Shown: positions 16,574 to 23,861 of the stretch, piece after piece | Layout: the number at the start of each line of letters is the position of its first letter | Numbering within the stretch: the first letter of the stretch is position 1 | NCBI GenBank assembly: GCA_903921605.1 | Contig: CAIXQV010000855.1 | Location: forward strand, 1-38,074 | Origin: an uncultured Planctomycetaceae bacterium | Lineage (GTDB): Bacteria; Planctomycetota; Planctomycetia; Planctomycetales; Planctomycetaceae | Length of the DNA: 38,074 nt | Reading direction: 5' to 3' | Notes under the pieces: generated by a model | What the model saw: only the letters and a program-made list of their open reading frames with translations | What the model was told of the DNA's origin: nothing | Databases searched by the model: none | Translations under genes and position numbers: made by a program

Positions 16574-16679
16574 AGCGGTTGTAATGCTGATGCGATTTTT
16601 CGCTTCACGCCGGGCTATCTTGATGTCGCTTCGACATGGCATTGTTCTGTGAGCGGCCACGATTGAAACTATTTTTCAG

Positions 16680-16698
16680 GGGTATCCCGCGAATACCC
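16680..16698 (+). repeat. Hairpin between small membrane protein and nuclease-like gene
   Basis: GGGTAT (16680-16685) pairs with ATACCC (16693-16698) around CCCGCGA. It lies 107 bases after the membrane protein stop and 71 bases before GTG 16770. No T-run follows. Confidence 0.3.
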
Positions 16699-16755
16699 GG
16701 CCCCAATTCACACCCTGCAGAGAATAAGAATCGTGATTTCTGCTGACGACGCGAC

Positions 16756-16762
16756 AAGGAGG
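16756..16762 (+). promoter_or_regulatory. Ribosome binding site for GTG 16770
   Basis: AAGGAGG lies seven bases before GTG 16770, an almost perfect anti-Shine-Dalgarno match that fixes the start of the nuclease-like protein. Confidence 0.8.
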
Positions 16763-16769
16763 TCCGACA

Positions 16770-17459
16770 GTGGCAACGTTGCTGCATCAGCAGCTCAAGC
16801 AACACTATGTTTCAGACTCTGATCGGCATGAAGTCGCCGTTGGGGCTTTCCGCATTGATGCCGTGGACCGCAGAGGTCACCTGATCGAGATACAGTGTGC
16901 CTCTTTGTCGGCAATCCGAGACAAGATTCGAACGCTGGTTGAAGATCATCAGGTCATCGTGGTCAAGCCGCTCGCAGCTCGCAAGAAGATTGTCACGCTG
17001 AAACGTGCGGGGGGCGATATCGTTAGCGCTCGTTATAGTCCGATTCGTCAGTCGCTGCCGCATTTGTTTCTTGAACTCGTCCATTTCGGAATCTTCCCGC
17101 ACCCACGGCTGCGGTTGGATGTTCTCCTGACAGAGCAGGAGGAAATACGAGTTCCGCCCACAGCGAGAAGTTCGTGGCGCAAGAAATACAGTGTTGACGA
17201 TCGCACGCTTGTAACCGTGCAGCAGCACCTGAAACTTAAGACAGCCTCGGATTTGTGGAGAGCACTGGACCTGAAGGTCGCCGATGAATTTACAACGTCG
17301 GATCTGGTGCAGACAAAAACGATGCCGCGCTGGCTGGCACAGAAAGCGGCCTGGTGTTTTTCCCGCATGGAATTTATTGAGCCTTGCGGCAAGCAGGGAA
17401 ACACAGTCGTCTACCGTCTCAGAAGACCAGTCCGCCAGCGACTTCGAAAGGCGGCATGA
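16770..17459 (+). CDS. Putative PD-(D/E)XK-like protein with winged-helix-like C-terminus
   Basis: The protein has 229 residues from GTG 16770, fixed by AAGGAGG. The N-terminal 80 residues look like a restriction-endonuclease-type core. E21 sits on the first helix, then AFRIDAVDRRGHLIEIQCASL gives D30 and E40-x-Q42 on adjacent strands, followed by a helix (LSAIRDKIRTLVEDH) and a strand (QVIVVKPLA). The E-x-Q in place of E-x-K is a known variant of the fold. The C-terminal part (FTTSDLVQTKTMPRWLAQKA, then FIEPCGKQGNTVVYRLRR) resembles a winged helix with a wing. A middle stretch (SLPHLFLELVHFGIFPHPRL) is conserved-looking but unknown. A DNA-related role is inferred; activity is unproven. No methylase or defence partner is nearby. 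Confidence 0.65.
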   Translation: MATLLHQQLKQHYVSDSDRHEVAVGAFRIDAVDRRGHLIEIQCASLSAIRDKIRTLVEDHQVIVVKPLAARKKIVTLKRAGGDIVSARYSPIRQSLPHLFLELVHFGIFPHPRLRLDVLLTEQEEIRVPPTARSSWRKKYSVDDRTLVTVQQHLKLKTASDLWRALDLKVADEFTTSDLVQTKTMPRWLAQKAAWCFSRMEFIEPCGKQGNTVVYRLRRPVRQRLRKAA

Positions 17460-17528
17460 ATAAGTGATTCGTCATCGGCGGTGATGGTCGTGTAAATCAG
17501 GCCTTGGATTGTTGTCCGCATCAATCGC

Positions 17529-18944
17529 TCAAATTCGCTGCAGCAATTCGTTCGCTCCCTTTTGCAGATCGAAGCAGACGGTCATCTTGTCTCCCTGTCG
17601 AAACACTGTGCCGGATTCAAGATTCCTCAGGCTGGAGACTTCTTTCAGCGGTAGTGTCTGGCCATCTTGCAGAATCTGCGGCGTGCCTTGCATAGACGGT
17701 AACTCCACGGTCAGAGCAGGGCAGGCATACGGTGCTTTGAACACCAGTTTCTCTGCCTGTCGACTAATGCCTGTGAGTTCTTTCGCGGCCCAGTATCTTG
17801 CAATCTCACTCAACTTCATCCAGAGAAGATGATCGTATCGCTGGTGGAGTCTATGGACGACTTCCTTAAATACATTGAAGCCGTACTCTTCACCGTTGAA
17901 GTAAATGCCTGGCCAATGGCAGACAAGAATCGCGGGCTCACCCTTGTCGATCACTTGCGGCAAACGACCGGCTTGCAGATCAGCCGTGATGAATTGATCG
18001 ACCGAGCCTTTTTCGAGTCCGTCCCAACCGCCGAACCAGTCTCCGGTGCAGCCAATGATGGAGACCACGCATCTCGGATCAGTAGTCTCGAGGCCGGATG
18101 CGCGTTGGACCAATGGAGCCACTCTTTGTTCGTCCGTGTACAGATCACGAAAATAGTGTGGGATCTCGGTGCTGAAAACTTCTCGACAGGAATTCATCGT
18201 CGCCTGGCTCAGAGCAGGGCGAGCACGGTTACCGAAGCCGCCGGGTGTTGTCACACCTTCACAGGTCAGGCCAGCGTTCTTCAGAATCTGCAATGCGTAT
18301 GTCAGGTAGTCCGTCAGTTCATCGGACGACTTGTTGACGCTCCAATCCCAGTTCTCCATGAACCGCTCGGACCGTTCTTCGTAAGGATGCCCGGTTTTCG
18401 TGTTGATCACGAAGGTGTGCGTTACCATTTCCGGATGAATGTCCCAGTTAGGCATCATCCGTTTGCGAACGACATTCAGGCTGTTTTCAAGATCGGTTTG
18501 CGACCATCCGGGGAGCCGCTGATCGACTCTTCCCACGCACGCCGGATACGGCACGATGCTATACTTGCCTTTGATGTTTCGTTCACCGCACCAGTCTCCA
18601 AACTTGCGGACGAAATCATCGGGAATCTCACGAGGAAGCTTGCGCCAGTCCTGGAGATAGCGGTCTGGAAAGACCTCAGCAAACTGCGGGACGGCAAAAT
18701 GAGCAAGGTTTACCAGACACGTCGAATCATCAATGATGAAGCTCACCGGAACCCTCGCCTTCGGATTGATAATCCGGACACCATCCGGTGGCGGGGTAGG
18801 GCGGTCGCCCGCCGGAGGTAACTCGCGTGTCTGCATCATCATCGCATTAGAAACGCCGGAGCCAAAAGGGGAGACGGCTCCTGCTGCTGCAAGTCCTGTA
18901 ATGCTTTGCGAGAGGAACGAGCGTCGGGTCGAAAGTCCTGCCAC
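17529..18944 (-). CDS. Tat-exported polysaccharide deacetylase-like protein
   Basis: About 471 residues. The twin-arginine signal is STRRSFLSQSITGLAAAGAVS. The body has a (beta/alpha)7 deacetylase-like opening strand, RVPVSFIIDDSTCLVNLAHF, where the DD pair takes the place of the NodB motif 1 aspartates. Later segments include GKYSIVPYPACVGRVDQRLPG, MVTHTFVINTKTGHPY (a possible H-x-H-like motif 2 remnant, with only one clear His), CEGVTTPGGFGNRARPAL and ILVCHWPGIYFNGEEYGF. The C-terminal 80 residues form a beta-rich appendage. It is therefore probably a divergent carbohydrate esterase or a binding relative. Of the possible starts (TTG 18968, GTG 18953, GTG 18944) I prefer GTG 18944 because AGGAG lies eight bases before it. 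It converges with the nuclease-like gene. Confidence 0.75.
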   Translation of the reverse strand: MAGLSTRRSFLSQSITGLAAAGAVSPFGSGVSNAMMMQTRELPPAGDRPTPPPDGVRIINPKARVPVSFIIDDSTCLVNLAHFAVPQFAEVFPDRYLQDWRKLPREIPDDFVRKFGDWCGERNIKGKYSIVPYPACVGRVDQRLPGWSQTDLENSLNVVRKRMMPNWDIHPEMVTHTFVINTKTGHPYEERSERFMENWDWSVNKSSDELTDYLTYALQILKNAGLTCEGVTTPGGFGNRARPALSQATMNSCREVFSTEIPHYFRDLYTDEQRVAPLVQRASGLETTDPRCVVSIIGCTGDWFGGWDGLEKGSVDQFITADLQAGRLPQVIDKGEPAILVCHWPGIYFNGEEYGFNVFKEVVHRLHQRYDHLLWMKLSEIARYWAAKELTGISRQAEKLVFKAPYACPALTVELPSMQGTPQILQDGQTLPLKEVSSLRNLESGTVFRQGDKMTVCFDLQKGANELLQRI

Positions 18945-19244
18945 TTCGGTCACTCCTAAGTGCCTCAAGAGATACTTGCCTACAAAGTCAGACGGGGGTT
19001 CCTGTTACTTAACTCGAACCATCATAGTCGGAACAGGAAGAAATCTGGTCAAGTTAATCACGTTACTGAGCACCGTGGCTGATTGCATTTGTGATCAGTC
19101 TCTGGTTAGTATGCCAGCGGAACGCTCGCATTTCAGGCAACTCTGAGCAAATTGCACGCACCTGGGGAAACCATGGTCGCTGTTTTTTGGGGTCAGCAAG
19201 CGTTCGGCATTTCTTTAACTCAAGTCACCGTGGAGATTTTCGTA
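18945..19244. other. Divergent region before the MFS transporter
   Basis: About 300 bases between the deacetylase-like start (18944, -) and the transporter start (19245, +). The ribosome site CTCCT (18953-18957, minus strand AGGAG) sets the first start, and GGAGA about nine bases before 19245 sets the second. I see no other gene or repeat. Confidence 0.45.
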
Positions 19245-20840
19245 ATGGCGGAACCGAACGTCGACCAATCCTCAGGAGCAGGCCAGAAAATGGTCTTCTG
19301 GGGATGTTTTATTGCCCTCGTAACAACATCGTTTGCTTTCATTAGCCGCATTACGCTTTGTACCGTGCGATTCGGAACAGAATTCAATCTCGATCAGGTC
19401 AAGATCGGCGAGCTAATTGGTGCTGGGATCTGGCCGTTTGCGATTTCGATTATTCTCTTCAGTCTGGTAATCGACCGTATCGGCTACAAAGTGGCGATGC
19501 TGTTCTCCTTCGCATGCTTTGCCACCTATCTCGCGTTGGCTTGTCTGGCATATTCGAAAGTCCAGGGAGTTGAAGGCGAAGCACTGATTGCCGGACAAAA
19601 GGCTGGCTATGATCTGCTTTATCTTGCAAGCATCATTCTGGCACTGGGGAACGGCACGGTTGAAGCGTTCATCAATCCCGTTGTGGCGACGATGTTCAAC
19701 AAAGAAAAAACCAAGTGGCTCAACATCCTGCATGCGGGATGGCCAGGTGGCCTTGTATTCTGCGGCCTCGCAACGATCTATCTTGAAGAAACACTGAAGA
19801 CCGGCGACTGGCGAGTTGTCGTCGGTTTGGTTGGAATTCCAGCCGTAGTATATTTGCTGATGTTGCTCGGAGCAAAGTTTCCGAAGAGCGAGCAGGAATC
19901 TGCTGGCGTTTCCTATCGTGAGATGCTGGGTGAGTTTGGAGCATTCGGAGCGTTGGTTGGCTTTGGTTTGATCTTCATGCAGCTGGGCGAAGTGTTCGGA
20001 TGGAAGGAAGGCTCTTCGAAGTATATTGCTCCCGTGCTGACCGCCGTTCTGACGATCGGATTCGGGGCTTACACAAGAAGTCTTGGCCGGGCGATTCTGG
20101 CTTTTCTGATCATTATCATGATGCCACTGGCAACTGCTGAAATCGGTACAGACTCCTGGATCAGCGGTCTTATGGAAAAACCGATGGAAGCTGCGGGACG
20201 CAATCCTGTGTGGGTTCTGGTTTACACTTCGGCGATCATGATGGTATTGAGATTTTTTGCAGGCCCGATTGTTCACAGTCTCTCCCCGATCGGTCTGTTG
20301 ATCGTAAGCTCTGTGTTGGCCATTGCAGGCTTGTTTGCATTGTCCAAATGCGGAAGCGCCGAGTTGCCGATGATTTTCGCAGCCGCAACGCTGTATGGCT
20401 TTGGCAAGACATTCTTCTGGCCGACGATGCTGGGTGTCACGGCGGAGCAATGTCCAAAGGGTGGTGCACTTACGCTGAATGCAATTTCTGGCATTGGTAT
20501 GATTGCCGTGGGAGTTCTGGGAACCCCGTTCATTGGTTATGTTCAGGCCCAGACAGCCAGTACCGTGTTGACTGAAAAATCCGCTGAGGTTGCCAAGACG
20601 GTCATCTCTGACAAAGAATTTATGGGTATCGCCTATCAGGCGATTGACCCTGATAAAGAGAAAGCAGTAACGGACGAGGCTGGGCTGGCGGCTCTGTCAG
20701 ACGCCAAGAAAAGCGGCAGCTTTGAAGCATTGGGCAAAATGGTTATGTTCCCGGCCTTCATGCTGGCCTGTTACATTGTCTTGTTCCTCTATTTCAAGTC
20801 GAAGGGCGGATACAAGGCTCAGTCTCTATCAGGGCACTGA
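19245..20840 (+). CDS. MFS transporter
   Basis: The protein has 531 residues, with about twelve predicted membrane helices spread over the sequence, for example VFWGCFIALVTTSFAFISRI, GIWPFAISIILFSLVID, LAILFSFACFATYLALA-like, LYLASIILALGNGTVEAFI and the terminal MFPAFMLACYIVLFLYF. The loop after helix 2 carries DRIGYKVA, the usual MFS D-R-x-G-x-(K/R) signature. The ANPVVATMFNKEKTKWLNILHA-type segment resembles sugar-transporting MFS members of planctomycetes. Before the last helix there is an Ala/Lys/Asp-rich insertion of about 65 residues, probably periplasmic. I prefer ATG 19245, with GGAGA upstream, over the TTG at 19152. The divergent deacetylase-like gene suggests a carbohydrate substrate. 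A strong terminator follows. Confidence 0.9.
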   Translation: MAEPNVDQSSGAGQKMVFWGCFIALVTTSFAFISRITLCTVRFGTEFNLDQVKIGELIGAGIWPFAISIILFSLVIDRIGYKVAMLFSFACFATYLALACLAYSKVQGVEGEALIAGQKAGYDLLYLASIILALGNGTVEAFINPVVATMFNKEKTKWLNILHAGWPGGLVFCGLATIYLEETLKTGDWRVVVGLVGIPAVVYLLMLLGAKFPKSEQESAGVSYREMLGEFGAFGALVGFGLIFMQLGEVFGWKEGSSKYIAPVLTAVLTIGFGAYTRSLGRAILAFLIIIMMPLATAEIGTDSWISGLMEKPMEAAGRNPVWVLVYTSAIMMVLRFFAGPIVHSLSPIGLLIVSSVLAIAGLFALSKCGSAELPMIFAAATLYGFGKTFFWPTMLGVTAEQCPKGGALTLNAISGIGMIAVGVLGTPFIGYVQAQTASTVLTEKSAEVAKTVISDKEFMGIAYQAIDPDKEKAVTDEAGLAALSDAKKSGSFEALGKMVMFPAFMLACYIVLFLYFKSKGGYKAQSLSGH

Positions 20841-20894
20841 CGGTGTGACACTTGCCGCATTGCGAATCGCGAAGTAGCGGTGAGGTGAACTCTG

Positions 20895-20929
20895 AAAAGC
20901 TCGGCACAGTGTGCCGGGCTTTTCTTTTT
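20895..20929 (+). terminator. Rho-independent terminator of the MFS gene
   Basis: AAAAGC-T-CGGCAC, loop AGT, GTGCCG-G-GCTTTT, then CTTTTT. The stem has 13 pairs including one T-G wobble and is followed by a T-run, 55 bases after the stop codon at 20840. Confidence 0.9.
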
Positions 20930-21114
20930 GATACGAATGATTCAGGAAGCCTGCGAATCAATCTTTTGTAGTGCTGGACTGACCTGCCTTCAACGAAATG
21001 CCACGGGCGATGTAAAGTGGCGGCTTGATGTTGAGCTACAAGGTTTCTTCCTCGGTTCCGCGAATTCGTTACTCGCATGGTAGCTTTCGGAAATCTGGAT
21101 AGGACTCTGTCGAA

Positions 21115-21181
21115 AACCCCGTTTTCACCGATCATCCGAGGCAAGCCCGAAAGTATGGCAGAACCGACGTAAAACGGGGTT
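21115..21181 (+). repeat. 11-bp inverted repeat with 45-base spacer
   Basis: AACCCCGTTTT (21115-21125) is perfectly inverted as AAAACGGGGTT (21171-21181). A short stretch between them could form a small internal fold. It lies 130-195 bases before the 81-residue exported protein. Confidence 0.5.
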
Positions 21182-21260
21182 CAAGCCAATCGATGTCGAA
21201 ATCTGCCGGAACTTTTGACCGTCCAAATTCCGAACGAGGGAGTAGATTTCTTCTGACAGC

Positions 21261-21282
21261 GGCGACTTTTCAAAGGGTCGCC
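21261..21282 (+). repeat. 5' leader hairpin upstream of the small exported protein
   Basis: GGCGAC (21261-21266) pairs with GTCGCC (21277-21282), and the inner TTTT/AAAG bases can extend it. It ends 27 bases before ATG 21310 and is followed by TTTGCTCTT, so it could act as a weak attenuator or as an mRNA 5' stabiliser. Confidence 0.4.
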
Positions 21283-21309
21283 TTTGCTCTCTTCCGAAAG
21301 GTTGAATTC

Positions 21310-21555
21310 ATGCGTCTGATCGTTTGTGTTGCCACTCTGGCGGTTATTGGGCTCTCAACAGCAGCATCAGCCGGCGAAAACGCCGTTCATGTGCTGCCAG
21401 CCTCAACAGCGAGTGCTTCGGTTCCTGTGGTCAATGTGTCTCAGTCAAACAGTATCTTCCAGCCTGTTCGCCGAAGCCAGGGTGGATTCTTCAGTCGAGT
21501 CATGGAATTGGAGCGTCGCAAGAATGCATGGTTGCGACGAACCTTTCTCCAGTAA
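21310..21555 (+). CDS. Small exported protein (81 aa)
   Basis: The start at ATG 21310 follows AAAGG by a short spacer and opens a clean signal peptide (RLIVCVATLAVIGLSTAASAGE). The mature part of about 60 residues has a Val/Ser-rich, probably unstructured segment and then a basic amphipathic end, GGFFSRVMELERRKNAWLRR, with terminal TFLQ. I associate this ending from memory with a small conserved planctomycete family without known function. There are no cysteines. The gene has a long, hairpin-bearing leader and is followed by a strong palindrome at 21587-21612, so its mRNA is unusually structured at both ends. Confidence 0.72.
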   Translation: MRLIVCVATLAVIGLSTAASAGENAVHVLPASTASASVPVVNVSQSNSIFQPVRRSQGGFFSRVMELERRKNAWLRRTFLQ

Positions 21556-21896
21556 GCCACAGACAGAAAACAGGATCTGCGTTCTGCTCAAGATCTTCCG
21601 GAAGTTCTTGAGCTGACGCTCGTGTTGTTTACCGCTCCAGGCTCGGTGTCGGCCCTTAAGACCGACCGGTACGAAAATGGTGTTATGTGTGGCTCGCGTC
21701 CCGTTATCCAGGCTCATGGTGCGGTTGACGGAGAATAGAACCTCCTGAACCGCATGTTTCAGGAAAGGCCCATACGAAGTCTTAGTACGGAGCAGCGAAA
21801 GCTTCCCGCCTCCGTACCGAAATCACCGTTCGTTTTTTGAAATTCCATTGAACGCGGTCGACTGTCCTGTCAGTTGGCCGCGTTCTTTTCGTTTTC
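21556..21896 (+). ncRNA. Candidate structured non-coding RNA or long 3' UTR ending in a terminator
   Basis: This 340-base tract has no convincing protein frame but several well-formed stems. One is a near-perfect 26-base palindrome (21587-21612, one mismatch). GTCGG/CCGAC (21648-21652 with 21662-21666) is another. TGCGGTT/AACCGCA (21720-21726 with 21748-21754) encloses GGAG/CTCC (21730-21733 with 21742-21745). GTACGGAG/CTCCGTAC (21785-21792 with 21810-21817) follows, and a Rho-independent terminator closes the tract at 21850-21896. I do not recognise tmRNA, RNase P, SRP or 6S RNA. It may be an independent RNA or the structured 3' end of the 21310 transcript. Only inspection by eye supports it. 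Confidence 0.35.
21850..21896 (+). terminator. Strong Rho-independent terminator
   Basis: GAACGCGGTCGACTG pairs with CAGTTGGCCGCGTTC over 15 positions (two T-G wobbles) around a six-base loop, and is followed by TTTTCGTTTTC. It closes the structured non-coding tract and lies about 370 bases before the porin gene. Confidence 0.9.
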
Positions 21897-22263
21897 AAAG
21901 AGTGCCAGAACGGTACAGAGGGTCTGCACGTGCTTTGTAGAGCTTTGTGCTCCTCGACACGTTTGGCCAAATTGCAGAGAGATCCTGCCGTCGACTCCTG
22001 CTTCCTTCGATGGGTTTCGGCTCTACTTCTGCGCTCCGTTGTACATCGCCCGATGGTGGAACCTTCAGAACCTATACAACCCGCGCCAGGCAATTCCCGG
22101 TTTCCCCGTAGTGTGCCATTTTGACACGAACGTCAGGGAAGCCCGAAGAGCCCTTGCTCCGATAGCCCTTGGAGTGATGGTTCGATCCGGATGGTCGAAC
22201 AGCCTGCCTCGAAGTGCTGCCAATAGCATCGCTTTCGCCATTATTCACGGATGAACCTCCGCT
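21897..22263. other. Leader region of the porin gene
   Basis: About 370 bases between the terminator and ATG 22264. Plus- and minus-strand frames cross it, but the plus one overlaps the terminator stem and none has family-like sequence. I see no distinct promoter or RNA gene. Confidence 0.4.
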
Positions 22264-23601
22264 ATGCCTATCGCCCGCAACCGCCGTCGAAAACGATACT
22301 TTCTCTTGCCACTGTGTTGTCTCTTCGGACTCGCATCGACTGCACAGGCTCAACACAGCATGCCCGTCCCAACTTGTCCCGGCCGCGGACTGGTGACTCC
22401 TGGTACTGACGGAATGTGGTATCTTGATGGCTGTTACGGATGCCAATTAGACGGGCCTGCCTCTTCAGATGACGAATCATCGAGTCCCCGACTTCTTCCC
22501 GAGTTTCTGCATGAGTACCGTGGAATCACCGCGGAATATGTTTACACCGGCGAAGTATTCTCACTTGCTCACGGTGGACTGAAGACCAAAGATGCCACGA
22601 AGTACAGGGGAAATCTCGATCTCGTGCTTAATGCTGACACGACCGCAATGGAGTTATGGGAGGGCGGCCGCTTTTTTGCCTATGGAAACGCTTATCACGG
22701 TCAGTCCCTCACCACAAATTACGTCGGGGACGCTCAGTTCTTCAGCAACATTGACAGTACTCCGAGAGATGCAAATGAGTTCTTGCTAATGGAGTATTGG
22801 TACGAACATTCGTTTGCAGATGGGGATATTCTGGTCAAGGTTGGCAAACAGGATTCCAACGCCGACTTTGCATATTCGGACCTTGGAGGAGACTTCATAA
22901 ATTCTTCCTTCGGCTTCTCGCCCACAATCTTGCTTCCCTCCTGGCCAAACCCGGCGATGGGAGTTTCAACGTTCCTTAACCTCACCGATCTCCTGCACTA
23001 CAAACTTGGCGTTTATGACGGCTCGCCATCATTGGGAGCGTTTACTGGAGGTCGATCTGGATTTGACTCTCTGGGCTCCGGAGGAGTGATCACCATGCAG
23101 GAGGTGTCATTAACGCCTCAGTTAGGCGCCCAAGGCGAGTTGCCGGGGACCTATAAAGCCGGAAGCTGGATTCACAGCGATGAGTTCGACAACCTTGCGA
23201 CCGGTGTCGGCACGGTCAATGGGAACCATGGATATTGGTTCAATATCGATCAAATGCTGTGGATCGAACCCGAGAGTGGAGACGAACCACAGGGATTGGG
23301 CTTCTTTGCGCAATACGGATGGTCACCATCTGACCGAAATGCCGTCGATCGATATCACGGTGTTGGCATGACCTATCGAGGACTGGTTCCACAAAGAGAT
23401 ATTGACCTGGTTGGCGTCGGACTTGCATCAGCCCATTTTTCTGCGGCCGGTACCAATCGCGAAGAAGCTGTGGAAGTATTCTACAAAACACAGATCACAG
23501 ATTGGTTCACTATTCAGCCAGACATGATCTACATCGCGAATCCGAGCGGTGTTAACAACGATGCCTTCATCGTGGGGCTGCGGTCAGAAATTGTGTTCTG
23601 A
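22264..23601 (+). CDS. OprB-like carbohydrate-selective porin
   Basis: 445 residues. The signal peptide is basic then hydrophobic (ARNRRRKRYFLLPLCCLFGLASTAQAQ). A short Cys-containing N-terminal region follows (CPGRGLVTPGTDGMWYLDGC, then YGC). The rest is a predicted beta-barrel of the OprB family: alternating aromatic strands such as ITAEYVYTGEVFSLAHGG, YRGNLDLVLNADTTAMELW, NEFLLMEYWYEHSFADGDILVKVGKQDSNADF, and the family-typical late strands GLGFFAQYGWSPSDRNAVD, YHGVGMTYRGLVPQRDIDLVGVG and AVEVFYKTQITDWFTIQPDMIYI. It ends in F, as outer-membrane barrels usually do. It should allow sugar or small-solute diffusion across the outer membrane. The upstream MFS and esterase genes fit a carbohydrate theme, but no operon is visible. 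Confidence 0.9.
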   Translation: MPIARNRRRKRYFLLPLCCLFGLASTAQAQHSMPVPTCPGRGLVTPGTDGMWYLDGCYGCQLDGPASSDDESSSPRLLPEFLHEYRGITAEYVYTGEVFSLAHGGLKTKDATKYRGNLDLVLNADTTAMELWEGGRFFAYGNAYHGQSLTTNYVGDAQFFSNIDSTPRDANEFLLMEYWYEHSFADGDILVKVGKQDSNADFAYSDLGGDFINSSFGFSPTILLPSWPNPAMGVSTFLNLTDLLHYKLGVYDGSPSLGAFTGGRSGFDSLGSGGVITMQEVSLTPQLGAQGELPGTYKAGSWIHSDEFDNLATGVGTVNGNHGYWFNIDQMLWIEPESGDEPQGLGFFAQYGWSPSDRNAVDRYHGVGMTYRGLVPQRDIDLVGVGLASAHFSAAGTNREEAVEVFYKTQITDWFTIQPDMIYIANPSGVNNDAFIVGLRSEIVF

Positions 23602-23693
23602 AAGCATGGCGACATACTTGAAGCCCAATTGTATTGCGTTCCCGCCACACAGCTTGTTTTCTCGAAGAAAAACAGGACGTCTATCAATGAGAA

Positions 23694-23727
23694 GAGCCGT
23701 CGCGAAACCCGCACTTCGCGACGGCTC
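23694..23727. terminator. Strong hairpin between convergent porin and secretin genes
   Basis: GAGCCGTCGCGAA (23694-23706) and TTCGCGACGGCTC (23715-23727) are perfect inverse copies around ACCCGCAC. The hairpin lies 93 bases after the porin stop and 135 bases after the secretin stop, the usual place for a bidirectional terminator. There is no long T-run on either side. Confidence 0.6.
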
Positions 23728-23783
23728 AGACCCCGAAACTGCTTGACTGCAGTGAGGATATCAAATTGTATTCAGCATAGACT

Positions 23784-23795
23784 GTCTGATCAGAC
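23784..23795. repeat. 12-bp palindrome
   Basis: GTCTGATCAGAC is a perfect palindrome in the gap between the convergent porin and secretin genes. It could be a protein-binding site or chance. Confidence 0.3.
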
Positions 23796-23861
23796 CGCAC
23801 CTGAGCCAGACAGCTGACTCACAAGTTTGACCTCATGAGTCGGCTGAGATTCATGTTGATA

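Larger units (their letters stand above)
20930..21309. other. Leader/intergenic region with inverted repeats
   Basis: About 380 bases between the MFS terminator and ATG 21310. It contains a perfect 11-bp inverted repeat (21115-21125 with 21171-21181) and a second hairpin (21261-21282) just before the ribosome site. An in-frame extension from 21193 exists but is not protein-like. Overlapping minus-strand frames look spurious. Confidence 0.5.

Noticed and set aside
19413..20450. 345-codon minus frame opposite the MFS gene
   Set aside because: It is a shadow of the MFS coding sequence; its predicted protein is rich in Gln, His, Arg and Cys and has no domain.
21556..21720. GTTTACC-type sequence near 21627 resembling the SRP RNA start
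   Set aside because: The conserved SRP apical domain (GGAA-type tetraloop with flanking AGCAG) is not found in place, so I do not call SRP RNA.
21874..22254. Plus-strand frame of 126 codons upstream of the porin
   Set aside because: It begins inside the terminator stem at 21850-21885 and has no ribosome site; the predicted protein lacks recognisable features.
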